Assembly: GCA_018711655.1 (NCBI GenBank)
Contig: DVIA01000026.1
Span: 1 to 44,795 of the forward strand
Direction: 5' to 3'
DNA: 44,795 nt
Source: Candidatus Pullichristensenella avicola
GTDB taxonomy: Bacteria > Bacillota > Clostridia > Christensenellales > Aristaeellaceae
Below the pieces are notes generated by a model. The model had not been told where the DNA came from and did no database searches. It saw only the letters and a program-made list of their open reading frames with translations. The position numbers were made by a program, and so were the translations under genes. Shown in pieces: positions 10,642-19,480 of this stretch (position 1 is its first letter; every line of letters begins with the position of its first letter).

Positions 10642-11535
10642 ATGATTTTTCATCCTACAGAATTGATGCTGGACGACCGGCAGCGGGAGAAGTTGCAGGG
10701 ATACGACCCCAGTTTTCCCTATACGGCCATCGACTGCGAATTTGACGGGTACTCCGGCCCCTGCGTGGACTGGCACTGGCACGCGACGCTGGAGATCAAT
10801 GTCAGCGTTTCGGGCGTTCTCAAAACCTGTACGCAGCGCGGAGAGTATCTTGTAAGGCCGGGCGACGGCATTCTCGTCAACGCCAACGTGCTGCACCGCA
10901 ACGAGGCCTTCGAAGGCGCGAAGGGCGTGCGCACGCAGACGCATATGTTCGATCGCGGCATGCTCGCCGCCGCGGAACTGCCCATGCGGCGCTATGTGGC
11001 TCCGGTGGCGGATTGCCCGACGCTGGACGCGTTGCCGCTTTCGCGCGCGGACGCGAAACAGCGCGAGATTCTTGACCTGCTTTCGCGCGCGTTTGCCGCC
11101 GCCGGGGAGGAGGCGGACGGCTATGAACTGGAGATATGCGCGCTGCTTGCCGCGGCGTGGCGCGGCGTCTATGCGCAGGCACGGCCGCAGATCGGCGCGC
11201 GTCAGCCCATGCCCGGGCCGGAAACGGCGCGCCTGAAGCGGATGCTCGGCTACATTCACGAACACTACGGCGAGGACATCGCCCCCGCCGATATCGCCGC
11301 CGCCGCGGGCGTGTGCGAACGCGAATGCTTCCGCTGCTTCAAACAGGAACTGGGCACCACGCCGCTTTCCAGCCTCACCGATTATCGCCTGCGCAAGGCG
11401 GCCGAGTTGCTGCGCGAGACGCGCCTTTCCGTTACGGAAATTGCCGTCGCCTGCGGCTTTGCCACCGCCAGCTATTTCGGCAAGGTCTTTCGACGCCGCA
11501 TGAACCTTTCGCCGTTGGAATACCGCCGCGGATGA
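10642..11535 (+). CDS. AraC family transcriptional regulator (second of three)
   Basis: The 297-aa product carries an N-terminal cupin-like sensor (VDWHWHATLEINVSVSG near residue 43, RPGDGILVNANVLHRNEAF near residue 73) and a C-terminal AraC DNA-binding domain from about residue 195 (RLKRMLGYIHEHYGEDIAPADIAAAAGVC ... IAVACGFATASYFGKVFRRRMNLSPLEYRR). It is a close paralogue of the gene at 8863. GGTGG lies about 7 bases before the ATG at 10642, directly after the second copy of the ATACCGACA repeat, so binding of a regulator there could block both transcription and ribosome access. It is probably autoregulated. Effector and distant targets are unknown. Confidence 0.92.
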   Translation: MIFHPTELMLDDRQREKLQGYDPSFPYTAIDCEFDGYSGPCVDWHWHATLEINVSVSGVLKTCTQRGEYLVRPGDGILVNANVLHRNEAFEGAKGVRTQTHMFDRGMLAAAELPMRRYVAPVADCPTLDALPLSRADAKQREILDLLSRAFAAAGEEADGYELEICALLAAAWRGVYAQARPQIGARQPMPGPETARLKRMLGYIHEHYGEDIAPADIAAAAGVCERECFRCFKQELGTTPLSSLTDYRLRKAAELLRETRLSVTEIAVACGFATASYFGKVFRRRMNLSPLEYRRG

Positions 11536-11555
11536 AAAAAGCGGCCCCGCCGGGC

Positions 11556-11584
11556 TTGCGCTTTGCGCATGGTTGTGATAAAAT
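11556..11584 (+). promoter_or_regulatory. Candidate promoter of the AraC gene at 11698
   Basis: TTGCGC (11556-11561) and TAAAAT (11579-11584) are 17 bases apart, with a predicted start near 11591. A second possible pair (TTGCGC at 11563, TAATAT at 11587, spacer 18) overlaps it. Confidence 0.5.
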
Positions 11585-11619
11585 AGTAATATACCGTGCA
11601 AAAACACGGCAAATGTGGA

Positions 11620-11651
11620 AAAATACCGACAATACAGGTAAAATACCGACA
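11620..11651. promoter_or_regulatory. Paired direct repeat, candidate AraC operator
   Basis: AAAATACCGACA occurs at 11620-11631 and again at 11640-11651, exactly 20 bases apart. Measured from the predicted start near 11591, the ATA cores sit at about +32 and +52, as in the leader of the AraC gene at 10642. A looser copy, ATACCGTGCA, lies at 11591-11600. Confidence 0.65.
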
Positions 11652-11697
11652 TATCAAAGGCATATGCGAACAAATGCGGATAAAGGAGGGGAGCGAC

Positions 11698-12603
11698 GTG
11701 CAGCCCTTTGTGGATGTAATGAGCGATGGATCGGAGCGCGTGCAGTACAACCGACCGGGGTTTACGGTGTTTGCTTGCCGGGCGCGGCTTTCCGATTATC
11801 CCGACCGCCGTGTGCGCAGCCATTGGCATGATGATTTTGAATTCGTCTGCATAAACGCGGGCAGGATGCGCTACACCGTCAACGGCGAGGGATATGTGCT
11901 GCGCGCCGGAGACGGGCTGTTTGTCAATTCCTGTCAGGCGCACGCCTGCGAAAGCTGCGAGGGGGAGGATTGCGAGTATTTCTGCATGGTGCTGCATCCG
12001 TCCCTGCTGGGCGCGAACGCCTACCTGCGGGAGAATTTTGTGCGGCCGCTTTCGCGCAACGACGCCTTTGCCTGCCTGCCGCTGCGGGGGACGACGCTTT
12101 GGCAGCGCGGCGTATTGCGATGCGTGCGCGAGGCCTGCGCTCTGCTGGAGGGGGACGATCCCGCCGCCGAGCTTTCCGTAATGAGCCAGGCCTTTCAGGC
12201 CGCGGCGCTGCTCACGCGGCACATGCCCGCGCCCAGGGCGCTGGCTGTGGAAACGGACAGGCGCTCGCTGGCCCTGCGGCGCATGCTGGGCCATGTGCAG
12301 GAGCACTATCGGGAGAGGATATCCCTGGGCGATCTCGCTGCGGCGGGCGGCGTGTCGATCAGCGCCTGCTGCGAACTGTTTCGCCGGCACACGGGACAGA
12401 CGCCCGGCGGGTATGTGACCCGCTACCGCCTGGAACGGGGCATGGAACAGCTGCGCAACCCGAACCTGTCGGTTGCGGAAATCGCGCGTTCGGTGGGCTT
12501 TGCCAGCGCCAGTTATTTCAGCGAATGCTTCAAGCGCTATTTGCACACTACGCCGCTTGGCTATCGCCGCAGCGCGGCGGAAGGGGAGCGGCGCGGCGCC
12601 TGA
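11698..12603 (+). CDS. AraC family transcriptional regulator (third of three)
   Basis: This 301-aa regulator has a cupin-like N-terminus (VRSHWHDDFEFVCINAGRMRYTV, RAGDGLFVNSCQAHACES) and a C-terminal AraC domain (LRRMLGHVQEHYRERISLGDLAAAGGVS ... IARSVGFASASYFSECFKRYLHTTPLGYRR). The sensor half is rich in cysteine (CESCEGEDCEYFC), unlike its two neighbours, which could suit a metal or redox signal, though this is only inference. A GTG start at 11698 is chosen because AAAGGAGGGG ends 6 bases upstream; an in-frame ATG at 11674 lacks such a site. Its leader holds two copies of AAAATACCGACA. It ends at the convergent junction with the large Ig-like gene. Confidence 0.9.
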   Translation: MQPFVDVMSDGSERVQYNRPGFTVFACRARLSDYPDRRVRSHWHDDFEFVCINAGRMRYTVNGEGYVLRAGDGLFVNSCQAHACESCEGEDCEYFCMVLHPSLLGANAYLRENFVRPLSRNDAFACLPLRGTTLWQRGVLRCVREACALLEGDDPAAELSVMSQAFQAAALLTRHMPAPRALAVETDRRSLALRRMLGHVQEHYRERISLGDLAAAGGVSISACCELFRRHTGQTPGGYVTRYRLERGMEQLRNPNLSVAEIARSVGFASASYFSECFKRYLHTTPLGYRRSAAEGERRGA

Positions 12604-12780
12604 GGAGCGCTGCGGAAAGAAATGCGCGTGCAATGCGGGGCTTTGCCGCGCAACGGCAGAAGCGGAAGCGGCCGGGAACCCGTTGCCGAGAGACCGGCAA
12701 ACCCACGCGCAACGGGCGGAAGCGGCGTCTGCGCGCGGCATGAACCGCGCCGACTTTTCCACCGGGTGAACAAAACCGCG

Positions 12781-12807
12781 CGGCCCTTCGCGATTTGCGA
12801 AGGGCCG
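12781..12807. terminator. Terminator hairpin, first copy
   Basis: CGGCCCTTCGC (12781-12791) pairs perfectly with GCGAAGGGCCG (12797-12807) across a GATTT loop, and GCG on each side extends the stem. On the minus strand it is followed shortly by TTTT. A near-identical hairpin stands at 12956-12982. The remaining bases of 12604-12999 hold no gene I can support. Confidence 0.7.
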
Positions 12808-12955
12808 CGCGTCTGCTTTCGGGGCGGGGGCGAAGCATTTCGCGACGAATCCATCCGCGTCGCTGAACTGCGGCGCGCCTCCCGGCCTGCGGCCGCGCTG
12901 ACGGGCGAGGACATGGGAAAAGCGCAGCGCGGGGCGTTCAACGGCCCGGCGAAAA

Positions 12956-12982
12956 CGGCCCTTCGTGATTTGCGAAGGGCCG
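12956..12982 (-). terminator. Terminator of the Ig-like/caspase gene, second hairpin copy
   Basis: Read on the minus strand, CGGCCCTTCG and CGAAGGGCCG form a 10-bp stem with loop CAAATCA, followed by TTTT. It lies 18 bases after the stop codon at 13000. The sequence differs from the copy at 12781 by a single base in the core. Confidence 0.8.
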
Positions 12983-12999
12983 CTGGATTGCAAGCGCGC

Positions 13000-15900
13000 T
13001 CAGCCGAACATGGGCACCAGGTCGGCCTTGGAGGAGACGTACGTCTGCACATTGTTGACGCCGACGATGGAACCGGAGCCGTAGCGCAGTTGCGCGTCGG
13101 CATAGGCGGTGTGCGTCGCGGTTTGAATGGCGCGGATGGCCTCCGCCATGGTCATTTCTCCCGAGCCGCGCACGGCGTTGGCAAAGCCCTGCGCGAAGAA
13201 ATCGTAGGCGACGTTTTCAGAAGCGATCAGATAGCCCGAGGTGTTGATCGCGTCGGTCGAAGTGATGATGGACATGCTGTTTGCGCCCATGCGCCCCACG
13301 TCCGCGGCTTTGACGCGCTGGATGATGGAATTGTTGCCCGAGGAATTGCCGGACGAACAGGAGTCGATGCAGAGAATGGTATGCCCCTGGGCATAGCGGT
13401 CGGCATAATCGACGATCTGCGAACCGGTGACGCGCGCGTCGGTGCCGGAGATTCCCCAGATATACTCGTTGTTGTCAACGCTGCCATGCGAGTGCGTGAA
13501 GATGATGTTGACGTCGCCCTCTTTCGAGCCGGCAAAGGCCGAGCGTACGGCGGCCTCAAAATCCGCCACGGAATAGATCGCGTTGGTATAGGTGAGGACA
13601 TAACGGCTTCCCGCCACGTTGGTGGAGGCAATGGTGTTGTAGACCAGCATGGCGCTGTTCCAGCCGAAGTTCATGTAGCCTTTCTGGTTGGGCGTCTGAT
13701 AACTGGCGATGACCAGGGCGCGGTAGGTGATGTCGGAAGTGCCGTCCCTGCGCGCAACGGTGACCTGCACCGGCTGCGTTATTGCGCCGCCCACGGAGGC
13801 GTACACGGTCGTCGTGCCGATGCCGGTGGCGGTGACCAGGCCGGTCGCGTCCACGGTGGCGACGTTTTTATCCTCCGAGGACCAGAAAATGGGGAACTCT
13901 CCCTCCGCGCCGGAGACCTCGGCGGTCAGTTGGCGCGAGGCGTCCGCTCCGCCGCCGTAGATCAGCGTCAATTCGTCTGTGGGCAGGCCGCCTTCACAGA
14001 CGGTCAGTTCCAGCGACGGCGGCACTTCGACGGACACGTTCACCAGGCAGGTGTAGTAACCGACGCCCTGAGGCTGCACGCCGATCTGCGTCTGGCCCAC
14101 GCCCACGGCCGTTATGCGGCCGTACTGGTCGATCTGGACGATCGCCGGATTGGCCGAGGCCCAGTAAACGCTCACCCTGCCCATCAGAATGGAGAGCAGA
14201 TTGTAGTCCAGGGAAATAAAATCGTACATTTCAGCCAGAGGGCTGGGCGCGTAGTGGATGTTGTTATACGCGTCGCCCAGCGACGGCTCCAGTTCATAGA
14301 GGGTGGGGTCCTCGTCGGTCGCGCCGTTTAAGTAGAGCGTATAATTCAGTGCAAGGCTGCCGCCCAGATAGGTCTGCAGCGTCTTATCCGCGTCCACGTC
14401 GATGCGCGCCTCGATCGTGGGGTTGAGCACCGTGATCGAAACGCGGCAGATGCAGTTCGTATTGGTGCGCGCATAGAGGTTGGTCGTGCCAGCCCCCACG
14501 GCGTAAACCTGGCCCTCGTTGCCGATCAGAGCCACGTTGTTGTTGTCGGAGCGCCACTCCACGACGCGGTCCTGCTCCAGAGAAATATACTCCGGATAGA
14601 GCACGGTTTCGATTTTGAAGGTTTCGCCCACATACAGCATGGCGTTAAAGGAGGTGCATTCCATGCCGTTGATGGGGTTGATCAGGCGCAGGGCGGTGGC
14701 CGTCTGCGGCAATACGGTGATGGCGCAGGAGCGCACGATGCCGCTGGAGGAGATGGCGTAGAGCGTGGTTGTGCCGGATTTCGCCGTGGCCTGTACATCC
14801 ACGCGCGTATCGCTGGCGGAAAGGATTTCCATGATTTCCGGGTCTTCGATGTACCAGCGCACGCTCTTGTCCGCGGCGTAGGGCGAGACGTCGGCAAGGA
14901 CGAAACCCGCCTGGTTCGCCGCGCAGGTGATCGCATAGAGGTTGAGGTTGAACGCAGTGACGCCCTGCCCCGCGGGCACGACGGTGATGGGCAGCGTGCG
15001 CGTCACGCTGGGCGTGCGTCCGTCCTCGCGCAGATCGGTCGAGGCGATGGTGATGGTCGTTTCGCCGGCGCGCAGGCCGGTGATCTGATTGCCCTCGATT
15101 TTGAGCATGTCGCTGTCGGCGCTGACGATGCTGTAGCCGCGTTCGACAGCCGCCTCGGGAAGCACGGTCACGCCCAGGGAGACGGTCTGATCCACCGCCA
15201 GCGTCAGTCCGGCTTCGTTCATGCCGGGGAAGGGGTCCGTGTGCAGGCGGATCTCGCCCACATGGCGGACGACCTCCACGTCGCCCGTGGCCAGCGGCGC
15301 CTCCAGGCCGGTTTGCGTGGAATAGACGAAGATGCGCGCAAAACCCGGCGCCAGGCAGGTGACGTTGCCCTGCGAATCGACCGTGGCGACGGATTCGTCA
15401 GAGCTTTTCCACACCAGTTCCAGGTCCTGCGGATAGACGCTGGCGTTGTAGCGGAACACCGTCGCCTCCTCGCCATAGAGGCCCACCTGCCGGTTGGGCT
15501 GTTCGAGGATCACCTGCGGGGCGCGCTCTTCCACGCGCACGGCCACCATGCAGTAGGCGGCGGGGTTGACCGATGAAGTGGCGATGATGAAGGTAAGGCC
15601 GGGCGTAAGCGCGGTCACCATGCCGTTTTCATCCACCGTGGCCACCGGCGCGTTGGTGGACTGCCAGACGACGGCGCTGCTGCCGGCGGGTTGCGCCGAG
15701 GCCAGAAGCTGGCAGGCGGCGGCGCCGTCCTCCTCCAGGTAGAGGACGAGCGTGCGCGTGCCGAAGGCGTCAACCTCGAGCGGATCGTATTCCGGGGCGC
15801 TGTATACATGGACGCCGCGCACCCACTGGCGCAACCGCACCGTACACGCAAACGTCTCTTCGCCGGCGCGCGCCGTGAGCGCGATCTCCTGGCCGTCGGC

Positions 15901-17733
15901 GCAGAGCATGCGTCCGCGCGCGTCCACCTCCGCCTGAATGGCGATGGAGGCGCCGTCCTCAGACGGCTGGATGGAAACGCCCTCCACGGGCGTATATTCC
16001 CAGGAAACGGCCGTTCCTTCCGGCGCGCCTTTCAACTGTGCCGCCAGCGTCAAAGCGGCGTTGGAAAAGAGCGTCGCGACGCCGTTTTCGTCAAATTCCG
16101 CGCCGGTCACAACCCAGTGCGCGCCGACGCGAACCTCGCAGCTCGCCCTGACGTCAGTCCCTTCCACGGCGGCGACGACGGTGGCCACGCCGTTTTGACG
16201 GGCCTCGATCACGCCGTTTTCTACAACGAGCACGTTTTCATCGCTGCTCGACCAGACGATGGCCAGCCCCTCGGGCGCAGTCTGCGCCGTCAGGGTCAGC
16301 GTTTCGCCCACGATCAGGGCGGCCTCGGTCTGCGAAAGCTGTACAGAAACTTCCGCCGGGTCCAGCACGGTCAGGGCGTGCTCGGCGCGATGGACGACGC
16401 CGTTTGCATCCGTGCGCGCAACCGTTATCCGCGCCGGCCCGGCTTCGAGGCCCGTCAGGGCGTTTTCGCCGTCTGCAAGCGCCGCCGCGCCCTCCACGGC
16501 GATCTCATAGGGCGCGTCCCCGGCAAATTCGCCGTCGGCCGCGAGTTCGAAGGGGAGGGCCTGGCCGATAAAGAGCAGGCCGGGAGCGGCGATGGAGACG
16601 CCCCCGCCGTAGGCGACATGCACGACGCAGGCGGCGGCGTGCGTCGCGCCGCTTTCGTCCGTTGCGGAGACGGTGACCGTGGCCTCGCCGGCCTCCAGCG
16701 CCACCACCTCGCCGTTCTCCACGCGCACGACGCTCTGGCCCTCGGCATCGACCGACCAGACCGCCTCGCCAAGGCCCTCCGCAGCCGTGACTGCGAGCGT
16801 CTGCCGCTGGCCGACCAGCAGCGAAAGTTCCGTCGCGCTCAACTGGATCGGCGCGGCTTCCGGCGTTTCATCGGGTTCGGTTTCCTCGCCGGGGGTCAGG
16901 CCGCCGTCGGGGGTGGTTTCCTCGCCGGGGGTCAGGCTGTCGTCGGGCTCTGAACCGCCCGCCGAAGGGGAAGAAGGTTCCCCGGTGGACGCGTCGGGCC
17001 GCAGCGATTCCTCCAGCAGAGGCGGCTCCGTCGGAGCCGGGATGTCCGTTTCGTCGCCCTCGCTTTCAGCGCGAAGGGTCAGGCGGAATTCAGCATAGAC
17101 GCTTTCATCAGAACGCAGCGCCGCGCGAATATAAACCGTGCCGGCGGCATAGCCCTCCAAAAGCAGATAGGCGGCTTCCGGCGAATCGGCGCTTTCCAGG
17201 CGCAGGCCGTTGGCGTCATAGGCGACGAAGGCGGCGATATCGTCGCTCTCCGGGCCGTCCTGCCAGGCGCGCACACTCAGCGTCAGCGGCTCGGCCGCCG
17301 CGCCTTCGGGCAGGAATTCGATGCTGTTTAAGCGCGTATAATCCAGTCCGGCGCGCGCGTCCTCCAGCATTGCTTCCGCCGCGCTTTTCTGGAAACGCAG
17401 CCCCGTCGCTCGTGCGGGCGCGCTGGAAGATGTTTCCGGGGCGCGCGTGGACGCCGTCGGCGTTGTGGAAGCGGAGGGCGCGGGCGAGGCCTCGGGGGCG
17501 ACGGACGCCGTTGCGGAGGGCGCGATAGAAACGGACGCCTCTTGCGTCTGCGCGGTTTGCGCCAGGGATGCGTCTGCCTGCGCCGCGGGGGCGGCGGAGA
17601 AGGTCTGCGCGCCTGACGCGGTTTCCTCCGTTGTCGCTGCGCCGGAAAGCTCTGCAGCAAACGCGCTCATGGGACTTGCCGTCAACGCAAGGCACAGAAC
17701 AAGCGCCAGGAAAGCGCGCAACCAAAACTTCAT
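13000..17733 (-). CDS. Large secreted Ig-like protein with C-terminal caspase-like (clan CD) peptidase domain
   Basis: The 1577-aa product begins with a signal peptide (MKFWLRAFLALVLCLALTASPMSAFA). Residues 30-110 are a Ser/Thr/Ala/Pro-rich linker, and another linker near 235-295 contains a tandem LTPGEET unit. From about 295 to 1325 it is built of repeated bacterial Ig-like (BIG2-type) domains, recognisable by recurring VWSSSDENV, VATVDxxGxVTA and LxxGxTTI patterns. The last 248 residues (from about 1330) look like a caspase/legumain-type peptidase: IIFTHSHGS with H1416 and LCIDSCSSG with C1459 match the clan CD His-Cys dyad. No sortase motif, SLH domain or C-terminal membrane anchor is seen, so it is secreted or held non-covalently. 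A spaced AGGGG site precedes the ATG. It may cleave host or envelope proteins; the substrate is unknown. Confidence 0.87.
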   Translation of the reverse strand: MKFWLRAFLALVLCLALTASPMSAFAAELSGAATTEETASGAQTFSAAPAAQADASLAQTAQTQEASVSIAPSATASVAPEASPAPSASTTPTASTRAPETSSSAPARATGLRFQKSAAEAMLEDARAGLDYTRLNSIEFLPEGAAAEPLTLSVRAWQDGPESDDIAAFVAYDANGLRLESADSPEAAYLLLEGYAAGTVYIRAALRSDESVYAEFRLTLRAESEGDETDIPAPTEPPLLEESLRPDASTGEPSSPSAGGSEPDDSLTPGEETTPDGGLTPGEETEPDETPEAAPIQLSATELSLLVGQRQTLAVTAAEGLGEAVWSVDAEGQSVVRVENGEVVALEAGEATVTVSATDESGATHAAACVVHVAYGGGVSIAAPGLLFIGQALPFELAADGEFAGDAPYEIAVEGAAALADGENALTGLEAGPARITVARTDANGVVHRAEHALTVLDPAEVSVQLSQTEAALIVGETLTLTAQTAPEGLAIVWSSSDENVLVVENGVIEARQNGVATVVAAVEGTDVRASCEVRVGAHWVVTGAEFDENGVATLFSNAALTLAAQLKGAPEGTAVSWEYTPVEGVSIQPSEDGASIAIQAEVDARGRMLCADGQEIALTARAGEETFACTVRLRQWVRGVHVYSAPEYDPLEVDAFGTRTLVLYLEEDGAAACQLLASAQPAGSSAVVWQSTNAPVATVDENGMVTALTPGLTFIIATSSVNPAAYCMVAVRVEERAPQVILEQPNRQVGLYGEEATVFRYNASVYPQDLELVWKSSDESVATVDSQGNVTCLAPGFARIFVYSTQTGLEAPLATGDVEVVRHVGEIRLHTDPFPGMNEAGLTLAVDQTVSLGVTVLPEAAVERGYSIVSADSDMLKIEGNQITGLRAGETTITIASTDLREDGRTPSVTRTLPITVVPAGQGVTAFNLNLYAITCAANQAGFVLADVSPYAADKSVRWYIEDPEIMEILSASDTRVDVQATAKSGTTTLYAISSSGIVRSCAITVLPQTATALRLINPINGMECTSFNAMLYVGETFKIETVLYPEYISLEQDRVVEWRSDNNNVALIGNEGQVYAVGAGTTNLYARTNTNCICRVSITVLNPTIEARIDVDADKTLQTYLGGSLALNYTLYLNGATDEDPTLYELEPSLGDAYNNIHYAPSPLAEMYDFISLDYNLLSILMGRVSVYWASANPAIVQIDQYGRITAVGVGQTQIGVQPQGVGYYTCLVNVSVEVPPSLELTVCEGGLPTDELTLIYGGGADASRQLTAEVSGAEGEFPIFWSSEDKNVATVDATGLVTATGIGTTTVYASVGGAITQPVQVTVARRDGTSDITYRALVIASYQTPNQKGYMNFGWNSAMLVYNTIASTNVAGSRYVLTYTNAIYSVADFEAAVRSAFAGSKEGDVNIIFTHSHGSVDNNEYIWGISGTDARVTGSQIVDYADRYAQGHTILCIDSCSSGNSSGNNSIIQRVKAADVGRMGANSMSIITSTDAINTSGYLIASENVAYDFFAQGFANAVRGSGEMTMAEAIRAIQTATHTAYADAQLRYGSGSIVGVNNVQTYVSSKADLVPMFG

Positions 17734-17770
17734 ATTTACTGTTCCCCTTTTGCGAAACTATTACAAATGT

Positions 17771-17799
17771 ATTATACCATGCGGCGCTGGAAAAGGCAA
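17771..17799 (-). promoter_or_regulatory. Candidate promoter of the Ig-like/caspase gene
   Basis: On the minus strand TTGCCT (17794-17799) and TATAAT (17771-17776) are exactly 17 bases apart, about 40 bases before the start codon at 17733. Confidence 0.7.
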
Positions 17800-18099
17800 G
17801 CAAAACCGGCCGCGCCCGCGAAACGGGGGATCGCTTCGCCGGACACAGTCGAAGCAATGCGTTCGCAAAACCGGAGGCGCGCGCGAAAATACGCGTCCCT
17901 GCGCGGCGGTTCTTTTCGCGGGGCGCTTCCAACAAGCCGTCCGCCGGAAAGGCGAACCGGCTTTCGAGCGGGCGGCTTGCCGCGGTTTCCCATCGTCCTG
18001 CCTGCGCTTGTAAGCGCCCCGGCGGAACGCGGCGGCCCAGCGCCGGGGCGCGCAACGCTCCGATTTTTGCAGGCGGCGCTGGCTGCCCGCGGGAGACGG
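17800..18099. other. Intergenic stretch with one inverted repeat
   Basis: No gene is supported here. GCGCCCCGGC at 18016-18025 is repeated inverted at 18044-18053 around an 18-base loop and may end the XRE-PHP-HD operon, which stops at 18100, although no T-run follows. Confidence 0.5.
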
Positions 18100-18759
18100 C
18101 TACAGAAGCGTAATATCGTTGATGAGCAGTTTGAATTTCAGCCCGAGAAACTCCGCCGCCCGGCGGCAGAGCAGCATGCGGGTGAGGAAGATCTCAAAAT
18201 AGTCCATCACCGCGCAGATATCGGTATCAATGGTCAGTTGCAGCGTCACCGCGTCGCGGCGCGGCCCGATGGCGAGCGAGGAGGTTTCCACGGCGTAATT
18301 GACGCGGTCGTGGATGTCGCCGGCGTGTACGGCGCGGGGGCGCACGCGGCTGCGGCGCACGTCGCCCTTGTCGGCGAGGATGAGCGCTGCGGCGATTTCG
18401 TTGACCGGCGCGCCGGTGCCCTCGTCGTGGTTGCCAATGGCGGAGACGACTTTGGCGATCTCCTCGGCGCTCATGCCGAGGTTGTCGAGGATGCGGAAGG
18501 CCATCACCGCGCCGGTGAGAGCGTGCTCGTGGCGGTTGACGGCGTTGCCGATGTCGTGCATATAGCCGGCGATGCGGGCCAGTTCCCGCGTGCGCTCGGA
18601 ATAGCCGAGCGTTTCAAGGATGTCCGCTGCCTGCTCGGCGGCGCGGGTGACATGGGCGAAGGAGTGCTCGGTATAGCCAATGGCGTCCATCACCCGGTCT
18701 GCGGCGCGGATATAGGCGTTGATTTCCTCGTTGTTTTTGATATCTTCAAACGTGATCAT
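18100..18759 (-). CDS. HD-domain metal-dependent phosphohydrolase
   Basis: This 219-aa cytoplasmic protein has an HD-superfamily core: EHSFAH (H32, H36), YMHDIGN with H68-D69, a further AIGNHDEGTG (H111) and ADKGD (D130). These residues are the expected metal ligands of nucleotide or phosphate-ester hydrolases. The C-terminal third is a small alpha/beta region (TLQLTIDTDICAVMDYFEIFLTRM). The substrate is not known; no GGDEF, RelA or cGAS-like partner is present. It is the last gene of a minus-strand operon with a PHP protein (18-base gap) and an XRE/S24-like regulator, all probably read from the promoter at 20200-20228. Confidence 0.88.
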   Translation of the reverse strand: MITFEDIKNNEEINAYIRAADRVMDAIGYTEHSFAHVTRAAEQAADILETLGYSERTRELARIAGYMHDIGNAVNRHEHALTGAVMAFRILDNLGMSAEEIAKVVSAIGNHDEGTGAPVNEIAAALILADKGDVRRSRVRPRAVHAGDIHDRVNYAVETSSLAIGPRRDAVTLQLTIDTDICAVMDYFEIFLTRMLLCRRAAEFLGLKFKLLINDITLL

Positions 18760-18777
18760 AGACGGCCTTCCCCGGCG

Positions 18778-19479
18778 CTAACAGGCGCCGCTTTTGATGT
18801 AGGCAAACAGCGCTTCCACGCTTTTTTCGGCGACTTCATAGGAAACTTCCCGCTCCAGCATGTTTTCCAGGTAGTGCGCGTCGCTGGAATGCAGCACGCG
18901 CAGGGCGGAGACGTCCAGCGCGCAGGGCAGCGCCCGCCAGACCTCCACTGCGGCGATGTCCAGCCCCGGCGGCAAAAAACCCAGCACGTTCAAAAGGCCG
19001 TTGTTGCCCCGGTTGATGTGCGCCGGCACCGCCGCGCCGCCGCGCGCGTTGATGCGCCCGACCAGTTCGTCCAGCGAAAGCGAAAGCGCGCTCAAAAGCA
19101 GCGTATCCTCCACGCCCGCCGGCTCGTCGTCCTCGTTGAGCACCTGCTGCGCGCCGAAAAGATCGGGCCGGTTGGGAATGGGCGGCAGATAGGCGTGGAT
19201 CTCCTCGGAAAATTCCAGCGCCGCCTCTACGGTGGGAAAGTAGGAAAGCAGGTGCGCTTCTTCGGCGGTGGTCAGTTCCATCGCCGGCAGCAGCAAAACG
19301 CCCATTGCGGCGCAGGTCTTGGCCAGCGCCGGCAGGTTGCGGGCGCAGTTGTGATCGGCCACGGCGATCGCGTCCAGCCCCTTGAGCATCGCCATGCCCG
19401 CGATGTTGTTCGGCGTCATCAGTTCGTCGCCGCAGGGCGACAGGCAGGAGTGGATGTGCAGATCGCAGAAAAGCCGCAT
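18778..19479 (-). CDS. PHP-domain phosphoesterase
   Basis: The 233-aa product is a polymerase-and-histidinol-phosphatase domain protein. Metal-binding motifs are visible: CDLHIHS with D6, H8 and H10; VADHN with H43; PAMELT; and HSSDAH near the C-terminus. It lacks polymerase or histidinol-phosphatase family-specific extensions, so it belongs to the generic metallophosphoesterase group. Similar PHP proteins are known next to hydrogenase-related genes in Clostridia, but none are seen here. Its start codon follows the stop codon of the XRE gene by a single base, so translation should be coupled. The exact substrate is unknown. Confidence 0.9.
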   Translation of the reverse strand: MRLFCDLHIHSCLSPCGDELMTPNNIAGMAMLKGLDAIAVADHNCARNLPALAKTCAAMGVLLLPAMELTTAEEAHLLSYFPTVEAALEFSEEIHAYLPPIPNRPDLFGAQQVLNEDDEPAGVEDTLLLSALSLSLDELVGRINARGGAAVPAHINRGNNGLLNVLGFLPPGLDIAAVEVWRALPCALDVSALRVLHSSDAHYLENMLEREVSYEVAEKSVEALFAYIKSGAC

Positions 19480-19480
19480 G

